This document shows, in pieces, positions 1 through 6,640 of a stretch of 10,099 nt of DNA (position 1 is the stretch's first letter; the number at the start of each line of letters is the position of its first letter). Under the pieces are notes generated by a model. The model was not told the DNA's origin. It made no database searches and worked only from the letters and a program-made list of their open reading frames with translations. The translations under genes and the position numbers were made by a program. The DNA lies in the NCBI GenBank assembly GCA_900316595.1, contig ONDN01000028.1, positions 1-10,099 of the forward strand, written 5' to 3'. Origin of the DNA: an uncultured Mycoplasmataceae bacterium (GTDB lineage Bacteria; Bacillota_I; Bacilli_A; Mycoplasmatales; Mycoplasmoidaceae).

Positions 1-273
1 AAATGTGCATAAATTTGAATCATATATGTCATCATTTATCTCACCTGATTCTTTTCTTTGATCTAATTGAGATCTATATAATATCTCAAAATCTTCTTCC
101 ATTCGAGTGTATGTTGACTCATTAATACCGTACTCTTTATCAAATCCACCAATATCATTTATTTTATTTGGAAGTGAACAAGAAGTTAGTAAGGTTGTTA
201 TTGCTGTATTAGCAGTAATTGCACTAGCAACTGAAAGAAAAATTTTAGCTTTTTTGGATAATTTGTTTTTCAT
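1..273 (-). CDS. Lipoprotein, N-terminal part (gene cut by left edge)
   Basis: Ninety-one codons are open from the ATG at 273-271 to the left edge. The product starts with a lysine-rich n-region (MKNKLSKKAK), then a hydrophobic stretch, then a lipobox-like L-T-S-C with the cysteine at residue 32. This is the layout of a mollicute prolipoprotein cleaved by signal peptidase II and anchored in the membrane by lipidated Cys32. The visible mature part (SLPNKINDIGGFDKEYGINE and onward) is polar and acidic and I do not recognise it, so no function is assigned. An AGGAAA ribosome-binding site lies about 9 nt before the ATG and a TATAAT box lies 30 nt before it, which supports this start. The rest of the gene lies outside the window. 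Confidence 0.85.
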   Translation of the reverse strand, partial: MKNKLSKKAKIFLSVASAITANTAITTLLTSCSLPNKINDIGGFDKEYGINESTYTRMEEDFEILYRSQLDQRKESGEINDDIYDSNLCTF

Positions 274-302
274 AAATTGTTTTTTCCTATTATACATATA
301 GT

Positions 303-308
303 ATTATA
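303..308 (-). promoter_or_regulatory. -10 box of the lipoprotein gene
   Basis: The minus strand reads TATAAT here, a perfect -10 hexamer, 29 nt before the lipoprotein ATG. No good -35 hexamer sits 16-18 nt further upstream, as is common in mollicutes. The box lies in the 88-nt gap between the methionine gamma-lyase stop and the lipoprotein start. The lipoprotein can therefore be transcribed independently of the lyase gene, although no convincing terminator separates them. Confidence 0.6.
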
Positions 309-361
309 GCATTTTTTTATGTTTTGAGATTAAACTAATGACCGCTTTAATACAAATTTTA

Positions 362-1597
362 TTAAGCTTTAGAAGCAATAGCAAAAGCTTGTTCGAAATC
401 TTCAATTAATTCATCAACATTCTCAGTACCAATTGAGATTCTAATTAAGCCTGGAGTGATATTGTATTTGGCAAGTTCTTTTGTAGAATAAGTAGAGTGA
501 GTCATACTTGCTGGATGCTCAATTAATGATTCAACTCCACCTAATGACACAGCTAATGTTCATAGTTTTAAACTGTTAACAAATACTTTAGTTTGTTCAA
601 ATGACAAGTTAGTTTCAAATGAAGCCATACCACCAAAATCCTTCATTTGTTTTTTAGCTGCTACATGACCTACACAAGTTGGTAAACCTGGATAGTGTAC
701 AACTTTAACATATTTAGAATGCAATAAATAATCAACAAATTTTTTAGCATTTTCACAATGTGCTTTCATTCTTATAGGAAGTGTTAATAAACCACGATTA
801 ACTAGGAAAGCAGCATGTGGATCTAATACCGCACCAGTACAATCCTTTAATCCAACCATAGTTACTTGCATAATTTTTTCTTTTGATGAAACAACAGCAC
901 CAACAATTACATCAGAATGACCATTAATATATTTTGTTCCTGAGTGAACAACAATATCTGCACCAAAATTTAATGGTTTTTGTAAATACGGTGATGGGAA
1001 TGTGTTATCTACAACAACATTAATTTTATTATTGAATGCATGAACAGTTTTAGCAATCAATTCAATGTCATTTACCTTCATTGTTGGATTAGTTGGAGTT
1101 TCAAAGTAAACCATTGTTGTATGTTTATTCAATTTAGCTTTAATATTTTCAATATTACTAAAGTCAACAATTTGAACATCAATACCAAATCTAATTAGTG
1201 TATGTGTAAATAATGCAAATGTACAACCATAAAGGTTAGAATCTGCAATTAAACGATCTCCAGCTTTTAAGAATGTTCACATTACAGAAGCAATTGCTCC
1301 CATTCCTGAAGCTGTCATTACACAAGCCTCACCATTTTCTAAAGCAGCAATTTTGTTTTGTAATGCTGTTGTGGTAGGGTTACCTAAACGTGTGTAAATA
1401 TAGCCATCTTCCTCACCTTTAAATCTTTTCGCTCCTTGATCAACAGAATCAAAGATGAATGTTGAAGATTGATAAATTGGTACATTTACAGCACCATAAG
1501 AATTTTTTATAGTACCAGCATGTATTGCTTTTGTTTTATCACTTACAATACTAGCATGTGCTGTTTTTACTTTATCATTTGTTATTTGTTTTTTCAT
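362..1597 (-). CDS. megL: L-methionine gamma-lyase (PLP enzyme)
   Basis: This 411-residue protein is full length for the Cys/Met-metabolism PLP family (about 400) when two TGA codons (1277-1279, W107; 560-562) are read as Trp. Methionine gamma-lyase splits methionine into methanethiol, ammonia and 2-oxobutanoate in the cytosol, as a homotetramer. Visible landmarks are YTRLGNPT (Tyr68 and Arg70, which hold the PLP phosphate of the partner subunit), LYGCTF (Tyr123, Cys125), VVVDNTF (Asp197, pyridine nitrogen), SGTKYINGHSDV (Lys222, the PLP Schiff base) and SLGGVESLIEHPASMTH near the C-terminus. The cysteine two residues after the active-site Tyr is typical of methionine gamma-lyases; cystathionine synthases and lyases usually have another residue there. 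Substrate is inferred from this; cystathionine or homocysteine cleavage remains possible. The ATG at 1597 has an AGAGGT site upstream. A second 2-oxobutanoate-forming enzyme lies divergently nearby. Confidence 0.93.
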
Positions 1598-1603
1598 TTT
1601 TCT

Positions 1604-1627
1604 ACCTCTTAATATATGTTGATTATA
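1604..1627 (-). promoter_or_regulatory. Promoter -10 box and ribosome-binding site of the methionine gamma-lyase gene
   Basis: On the minus strand TATAAT occupies 1627-1622, and AGAGGT occupies 1609-1604, six nt before the ATG at 1597. The leader would be only about 20 nt, so there is no room for a riboswitch or attenuator. No clear -35 hexamer is visible. The 176 nt between this gene and the tRNA hold two divergent promoters and otherwise AT-rich sequence in which I see no convincing operator. Confidence 0.6.
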
Positions 1628-1754
1628 AATTACTAAAAAATAATTTTATTATTTTTTTAACAATAAAATTTCTAATACTAAATATAGTACACCAATGAAA
1701 AATGTTTAAACAATAAATATGATTTAGTCTTATCTAATTTAGACAACCTATTGT

Positions 1755-1760
1755 TATAAT
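1755..1760 (+). promoter_or_regulatory. -10 box of the tRNA-Lys gene
   Basis: A perfect TATAAT lies 13 nt before the first base of the mature tRNA, which would give a 5' leader of roughly 6-7 nt. No good -35 hexamer is visible at the normal spacing. Confidence 0.6.
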
Positions 1761-1773
1761 ACCATAATGTTAT

Positions 1774-1850
1774 GGTCTGTTAGCTCAGCTTGGTAGAGCA
1801 GATGACTCTTAATCATCGGGTCGCGGGTTCGATCCCCTCACAGACCACCA
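1774..1850 (+). tRNA. trnK: tRNA-Lys (anticodon CUU)
   Basis: The sequence folds as a complete cloverleaf. The acceptor stem pairs GGTCTGT (1774-1780) with ACAGACC (1840-1846), followed by discriminator A and an encoded CCA. The D-arm is GCTC/GAGC. The anticodon stem GATGA/TCATC encloses the loop CTCTTAA, which puts CTT at positions 34-36, so it reads AAG lysine codons. The T-arm is GCGGG-TTCGATC-CCCTC with one C-T mismatch in the stem. It is a single-gene transcription unit with its own -10 box and terminator. In an AT-rich genome AAA is the main lysine codon, so a separate UUU-anticodon tRNA-Lys is expected elsewhere. Confidence 0.96.
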
Positions 1851-1851
1851 T

Positions 1852-1880
1852 AAAAATGTAGCTAACAACTACATTTTTTA
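1852..1880 (+). terminator. Rho-independent terminator of the tRNA-Lys gene
   Basis: AAAAATGTAG (1852-1861) pairs perfectly with CTACATTTTT (1869-1878) across the 7-nt loop CTAACAA, giving a 10-bp stem, and T-rich sequence continues beyond it. The position right after the tRNA CCA fits termination of the tRNA transcript. The stem sequence nearly repeats that of the hairpin after the threonine ammonia-lyase gene. Confidence 0.8.
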
Positions 1881-1900
1881 TTTTTATATTTTTACAAATG

Positions 1901-1926
1901 TGTTATACTTAATAAGTATACGGAGG
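1901..1926 (+). promoter_or_regulatory. Extended -10 promoter and Shine-Dalgarno site of the threonine ammonia-lyase gene
   Basis: TGTTATACT (1901-1909) is an extended -10 element (TGn followed by TATACT). It could make up for the missing -35 hexamer. GGAGG at 1922-1926, four nt before the ATG, is the strongest Shine-Dalgarno match in the window. The leader is about 15 nt, too short for a T-box, attenuator or riboswitch. Confidence 0.65.
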
Positions 1927-1930
1927 AAAA

Positions 1931-3175
1931 ATGACAAATAGAAAAAATATATTGTGTTCACCTATTAAATTTTCAGATATTATACAAGCTGAAAAAAAAT
2001 TAACAAGTTCTGGATTGGTTAATCCAGTTAAATTGAAATATTGCACTTCTCTTTCAAGAAAATATAATGCAAATTTTTATCAAGTAGTTGAAATTTTACA
2101 ACTTGTAAAATCATTCAAAATTAGAGGTGCATGTAATAAAATAATGAACTTAACGCCTGAACAAAGAAAAAAGGGTGTTATTTGTGCTTCAGCAGGTAAC
2201 CATGCTCAAGGTACAGCTGCTACTGCGACTAAATTAAATATTAAATCTTATATCTGCATGCCATCTAATGCACCTCTTACAAAAATAAATGCAACAAAAC
2301 ATTTTGGTGGTAATGTTATCTTAGCTAAAGAACCTTCATTTGATGCAGCATATGCACTAAGTAAAAAATTAGCAAAAGAAAAAGGATATGTTGAAATTCC
2401 ACCTTATGATGACAAAGAAGTTATTGCCGGTCAAGCAACAATTGCTTTAGAAACATTAAATCAAAATCCTAATATTGATACATTCATAGTTCCAATTGGT
2501 GGTGGTGGAATGATTTCTGGTGTTGCTGTATGTGCAAAAACAATTAATCCTAACATTAAGATTATTGGTGTACAAGCTGAAAATTTCCCTGCTATGAAAT
2601 TGTCAAAGCAAAAAGGAAAAATTGTTAGTTATTCAAAAGGAAAACCTACTTTAGCTGATGGATGTGCAGTTAAAACTCCAGGCAACATTACATTTAGTAT
2701 TATTAAAGATTGAGTTGATGAAATTGTTACTGTTACTGAAGATGAAATTTCACAAGCAATTGCATTAATAAGTGATTCAAGTAAACTTGTTGTTGAAGGT
2801 GCTGGAGCAATGCCAACAGCTGCAATAATTTCAGGTAAAATAAAGATTAACAAAGGTCAAAATGTTGCTTTATTATTATCAGGAGGAAATATTGATACAG
2901 CAAAATATTGCCTAACTCTTTCAAAAGGATTGCAATTGTTAAATAGGAAAATTAAATTTAGCATTGAATTAAAAGATAAAAATAAAGTTAAACAATTTTG
3001 TGAATTATTAACAAAAAATAATGGTTCTGCTTATTGCATTCTATGCGAATCACAAATAATCCCAGATACAAAACCAGGTAAATATATGTTATTTGCCATT
3101 TTCTTTGATTCAAAATCAACAAATCAATTTAAAGCTGATTTAAAAGCAAATAAATTTAATTACAAATTGTTCTAA
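1931..3175 (+). CDS. ilvA: Threonine ammonia-lyase with C-terminal ACT-like domain
   Basis: The product is 414 residues with one TGA-encoded Trp (W261). It converts threonine to 2-oxobutanoate and ammonia using PLP; serine is usually a weaker substrate. The fold-type II catalytic domain (about 1-330) shows SFKIRGA with Schiff-base Lys63, SAGNHAQG (87-94), EVIAGQATIALE (163-174), the PLP-phosphate loop GGGG (190-193) and LLSGGNID with Ser317 near the pyridine nitrogen. Residues about 335-414 (from GLQLLNRKIKFSIEL to the end) look like a single ACT-type regulatory domain. This matches the roughly 400-residue one-ACT class rather than TdcB (no ACT) or long IlvA (two). The usual Lys-Arg before E-x-L-Q in the first strand is Val-Val here. 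No branched-chain amino-acid genes are nearby, so a catabolic role is inferred. The effector of the ACT domain cannot be read from sequence. Serine racemase or threonine synthase fit less well. Confidence 0.92.
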
Positions 3176-3190
3176 TAAAGTTATCTGTCA

Positions 3191-3220
3191 AAAAAATGTA
3201 GCATATTTGCTACATTTTTT
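3191..3220. terminator. Bidirectional terminator between convergent genes
   Basis: A perfect 13-bp inverted repeat (3191-3203 with 3208-3220) has a 4-nt TATT loop. It carries an A-run on its left arm and a T-run on its right arm, so either transcript gets a hairpin ending in U residues. It lies 15 nt after the threonine ammonia-lyase stop, and its right end overlaps the first two bases (3219-3220) of the Nfu stop codon on the other strand. It can therefore serve both convergent genes. Confidence 0.85.
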
Positions 3221-3455
3221 ATTTAATAAATACAACATCTTTTATTTCTTTTATTTCTTGAAGAAATGCAACTTTAATGCCTTCATCAAAAGTATTATAT
3301 TGAAATGGGCAACCCACACACTTACCAATAATTTTTAATGTAAGAATTTTGTTTTTATATTCAACAAATTCTACATCACCACCATCTGCATTAATATAAA
3401 TCTTGAGAATTTGTAACAAATCTTTAATTTTTTGTATTGCTTTGCTTTTTACCAT
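3219..3455 (-). CDS. Nfu/NifU C-terminal-domain Fe-S cluster carrier
   Basis: The 78-residue protein is a stand-alone NifU C-terminal (Nfu) domain. It shows the family core INADGGDVEFVE (21-32) and the cluster-ligating pair CVGCP (Cys46, Cys49). In this family a homodimer holds a bridging [4Fe-4S] cluster between the two C-x-x-C motifs and passes it to target enzymes in the cytosol. No N-terminal scaffold or A-type domain is present. The ATG at 3455 is the only start between the upstream in-frame stop (3480-3482) and the conserved core. It lies inside the 3' end of the membrane-protein gene (32-nt overlap, different frame) and has no clear Shine-Dalgarno site, so translation is probably coupled. 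The target Fe-S enzyme is not in the window. Confidence 0.88.
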   Translation of the reverse strand: MVKSKAIQKIKDLLQILKIYINADGGDVEFVEYKNKILTLKIIGKCVGCPFQYNTFDEGIKVAFLQEIKEIKDVVFIK

Positions 3456-4503
3456 ACTTATTGGACATTTTCTTTGAACTTATTACATTAATCTCTTTAC
3501 AGAAATTGCCTACATATTTAGAAAAAACAGCAGCATTTTGTGACTCATATATTTTGTATTGATGATGTAATTCTTTTGTCATCTCTTTTGGAGTTGAGAA
3601 ATGATTATTAAATGATACTATTCAAACATAGTTAATTAAAAGGATAAAAGTAATTGGTGTTTCAACCAAAATATATAAAATATTTCCACCAGAACTATCA
3701 TCATAACATGCAATATTTGGATTGTCACCATAACCATATTTAATAATGAAACATTTAGGATTAAAGTTAGTTATTTGGTTGTAAATAGAAGCATATGCAT
3801 GATCTTCGCCAATTAATACATGAGGACATAAAGGCACACCTGTAACACTAAAAACATCAGGTCTAAATGCACTTTCAGGCAATTTAGTAAAATTGATAAT
3901 TATTACTCATAGTACATAACAAATCGGATAAATTAATAGAGATCAAAGAAAGAAACGTGAATATATACGATTTAAAGGATTTTTAATTTTTTTACATGGA
4001 TAATTTATATTTGACAATAAAAATATGTCATAGATTATTGGACATATCAAATGAAATGAAATACTGCTAAAAATAGATCATCATAAATAAGTGTCTAATT
4101 CATGCATTATTCATTGTGGAAGCATAATTGTCCAGTATGTCATCATTGTTAAATTGATATAAATCCCAACAACTAGAACAAAATTACGAGTATTAAACAA
4201 CCTAGTTCTAAACATTGTTAGAAATAATAGATATGTAAAAATTACCAAAATGTTAGATTGAGTTGTAAAATAACCAAAGAAATCAAACAACAACTTTCAA
4301 GCACCATTATAAACTGAAGCTTGAGCATTTATTGGAAGCATAATATTGGTAACATTAATAGCACAAGTTATAATTCCTATCAAGAAACCGACTCATGCAC
4401 ATATGTATGTGACAGATGAATAATTATGTTTTCTTTTTACAAGATCATTAAATTTTTGCTTATCAGCTTTTGACAAAATTAAAGGGTGTAAATCAACGAG
4501 CAT
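3424..4503 (-). CDS. Multi-pass membrane protein, mycoplasma family of unknown function
   Basis: The frame from ATG 4503 to TAA 3424 encodes 359 residues once eight TGA codons are read as Trp. It has about six hydrophobic helices at residues 33-56, 71-95, 107-128, 140-163, 184-205 and 274-296. A 68-residue polar loop rich in Gly, Asp and Cys (206-273) separates helices 5 and 6, and the C-terminal tail of about 60 residues is lysine-rich and polar. Helix 2 carries YFTTQSNILVIFTYLL. That motif and the overall topology remind me of the mycoplasma DUF1600-type membrane proteins, but I assign this from memory and with moderate confidence. I see no transporter signature, ATPase motif or protease motif. 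The start follows tandem TATAAT boxes; no Shine-Dalgarno site is evident. Its end overlaps the Nfu gene, which suggests co-transcription. Confidence 0.85.
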
Positions 4504-4519
4504 AATGTTTATTTTTAGT

Positions 4520-4532
4520 ATTATATTATAAT
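4520..4532. promoter_or_regulatory. Overlapping divergent -10 boxes
   Basis: The 48-nt gap between the membrane-protein ATG (minus) and the SSB-like ATG (plus) contains interlocked TATAAT hexamers. On the minus strand they lie at 4530-4525 and 4525-4520; on the plus strand one lies at 4527-4532. The plus and minus boxes share the palindromic core ATTATAAT, so RNA polymerase could probably occupy only one direction at a time. The plus-strand leader would be about 12 nt with no Shine-Dalgarno site. Confidence 0.6.
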
Positions 4533-4551
4533 TAAAATATAAAATAATTTT

Positions 4552-4863
4552 ATGGATAAAGTTATTAACAAAGTGACAATTGAAGGCAATATAGTAAATG
4601 GTGGGTTTAGTAAAACAAACAAATATGTTTATTTTGCAAAACTAAAACAAGAAAGAAAAATGATTAACTACAAATGAGTTGATTATTTCTCTATTTATGC
4701 CCTATCACCTTTGTCAAAAAAATTATCAGAAATAGTAGAAAAAGATCCTAACGCACATTTAATAATTGATGGTGAACTCCACACGAAAATCAATAAGAAT
4801 AAAGATTTATACACGAGAATTTTGGTTAACAAAATAATAAATGTAAATGATAAAAATGAATAA
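4552..4863 (+). CDS. ssb: Small SSB-like OB-fold protein
   Basis: The 103-residue product has one TGA-encoded Trp at residue 42. The order of elements follows the single-stranded DNA-binding protein OB fold: an opening strand KVTIEGNIV (7-15), a strand with YVYFAKLKQE, then WVDYFSIYALSPLSKKLSEIV, matching the SSB pattern of a core strand followed by the helix before strand 4. HLIIDGELHTKIN then matches the usual V-x-G-x-L strand. The aromatic residues (Trp42, Tyr45, Phe46) are candidates for base stacking. It is short and lacks the Gly-rich linker and acidic C-terminal tip of housekeeping SSB, so it is more likely a paralogue than the replication SSB. It stands 37 nt before thrS. From memory, an SSB-like gene also neighbours thrS in M. 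pneumoniae; I could not check this. Confidence 0.75.
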
Positions 4864-4900
4864 AAACTAATTAACTAAACAAGAAACGGAGAAATAAACA

Positions 4901-6640
4901 ATGATAAAAAATGAAATAAATAATTTAAATATTTTAGCTAGTGAACTTATAGCAAAATCAATAATTGATATGTATCCAAATGCTAAACTAGGTGAAAAAT
5001 CTTTAACTGAAATTGGATTTAGATATAGCTTTAAATTACCAAACAATATAAAACTATCTGCTAATGACTTCAATAAGATTAAAAAAATCATAAAGAAAAA
5101 TATTGATCGCAATTTAGCAATTAAATTTGAAAACATTTCAAAGAAAAAGGCATTAGAAATATTTAAATCTAATGCTTATAAAAAATATCAAATCAATCAT
5201 TTAAAAAGCAATAATGTTTCAATAATTAAAATCGGTAACGATTTTATTGATATTTGTGATCAATTGGGTTTAAATAAATTCCCTAGTATAGATTTTATTG
5301 AGTTAGTAAATATTTCAGGTCAATATTTTGATAACAACTCAAAAAATGAACAACTTATTGCTATTGAAGGATGAGCTAGAAAAAACAAAAAAGAATTTGA
5401 TGAGTATAAAGAATACTTACATAAAAAAAATGAAAGAGACCACCGTAAAATAGGAGCTAATCTTGAATTATTTTGCTTTGATGAAAGAGTTGGACAAGGT
5501 TTACCTATTTGACTTGAAAATGGAACTAATATAAAATTTCAAATCGAGGATTATTGTCGTAAGCTATTACAAAGAAATGAATACAAGTTTGTTCAAACTC
5601 CTGTTTTAGGTACTACACAACTATATAAAATTTCCGGTCATTGGGATCACTACCGTGAAAATATGTTTACTGAACTAAAAGTTGATAATGAAGAATTTGT
5701 TTTAAAACCAATGAATTGTCCTCATCATATTGTAACTTACCAACAAAAACCACACTCATATCGTGAATTGCCTTTTAGAATTGCTGAGTTTGGTATTCAA
5801 CATCGTTATGAAGCTAGTGGTGCACTAACAGGTCTAGAACGTGTAAGACAAATGCAACTCGTAGATACTCATACTATTTTGATGTCTAGTCAAATTAACC
5901 AAGAAATTAAAAAAATCTATAGCATTATTAATGAAGCTCACAAAACTTTAGGTACATCAATTTATTCAGTTGAATTATCACTTCGTGATCCAAAAAATAA
6001 AGAGAAATTTTTTGATGATGACAAAATGTGAAATAGTGCTGAAAATCAATTAAGAAATGCATTAAAAACATTAAAAGTTCCTTTTAAGGAAGTAATTGGT
6101 GAAGCTGCTTTTTATGGTCCTAAAATTGATATGCAGATTAAAACTGTTTTAGGTCACATAATAACAATATCAACAATTCAATTAGATTTCTTATTACCAA
6201 ATAGATTTAAACTTGAATACATTGATCAAAATGGTAAAAAAGCAACACCTGTATTTATCCATGCTGGAATTATAGGAACATTTGAACGTTATTTATCAAT
6301 CTTACTAGAACAAACTAAAGGTGTGCTACCATTATGATTGTCACCAATTCAAGTTATGTTAATACCTGTTAACGACAGCTATAATGATGCAACACACAAA
6401 ATTAAATTGCAATTATTAAAAGAAGATATTCGTGTAAAAATAGATGATACCGATGAAAGATTATCTAAAAAAATAAGGGAAGCACAAATTAAAAAAATTC
6501 CATATCAAGTAGTTATCGGTGAAAAAGAAATAAAATCTAAATCTGTAACATATAGACAATATGGAAAATCAAATGAAACAAGTGTTTCATTAAATGACTT
6601 TATTAAACTTCTAAAAAATCAAATAAAATTGATGAAATAA
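4901..6640 (+). CDS. thrS: Threonyl-tRNA synthetase lacking TGS domain, degenerate editing site
   Basis: The 579-residue product, with TGA Trp codons at W158, W204, W377 and W479, attaches threonine to tRNA-Thr. It starts directly in the second additional (editing) domain, so the TGS domain (about 60 residues in E. coli ThrRS) is absent. The class II core is intact: motif 1 region around GHWDHY, zinc ligands Cys273 (MNCP), His324 (VDTH) and His454 (FIHAG), amino-group ligand Asp322, motif 2 Arg302 (QHRYE) and motif 3 Arg463 (GTFER). Residues from about 480 form the anticodon-binding domain. In the editing domain (1-150) the H-x3-H pair is replaced by Ile11 and Glu15, and C-x3-H keeps Cys119 but has Gly123 for His, so Ser-tRNA hydrolysis is probably lost. 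GGAGA at 4888-4892 supports the ATG. The gene probably continues the transcript from the SSB-like gene. Confidence 0.96.

Noticed and set aside
107..301. Open frame on the plus strand, 64 codons
   Set aside because: It lies antisense to the lipoprotein start, which has a signal peptide, ribosome-binding site and -10 box. The hydrophobic look comes from the complement of that signal peptide.
344..366. Possible hairpin at the end of the methionine gamma-lyase gene (GCTTTAATA with TATTAAGC)
   Set aside because: The stem needs a bulge, is almost all A-T, overlaps the stop codon and is not followed by a T-run on the minus strand, so I do not call it a terminator.
362..1597. In-frame TGA codons splitting the methionine gamma-lyase, and likewise the genes at 1931, 4503 (minus), 4552, 4901 and 6640, as if they were broken pseudogenes
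   Set aside because: Every TGA examined continues the same frame, and family motifs continue on both sides. This is the mollicute code (UGA = Trp), not gene decay.
362..1597. Cystathionine gamma-synthase or cystathionine gamma-lyase as the name of this PLP enzyme
   Set aside because: LYGCTF carries the cysteine typical of methionine gamma-lyase. The related enzymes usually have another residue there. Assay would be needed for certainty.
1711..1745. Imperfect palindrome around GTCTTATCTAATTTAGAC upstream of the tRNA gene, as a possible operator
   Set aside because: Only the outer GTCT/AGAC pair and scattered inner bases match, which is not more than expected by chance in AT-rich DNA.
2629..2853. 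Minus-strand open frame within the threonine ammonia-lyase gene
   Set aside because: Antisense shadow of a well-supported gene, with no ribosome-binding site or family likeness.
4867..5136. Minus-strand frame of 89 codons, Phe/Ile/Leu-rich, resembling a membrane protein
   Set aside because: It is the complement of the Lys/Asn-rich start of thrS; AT-rich lysine codons read backwards give Phe and Leu. thrS itself is certain.
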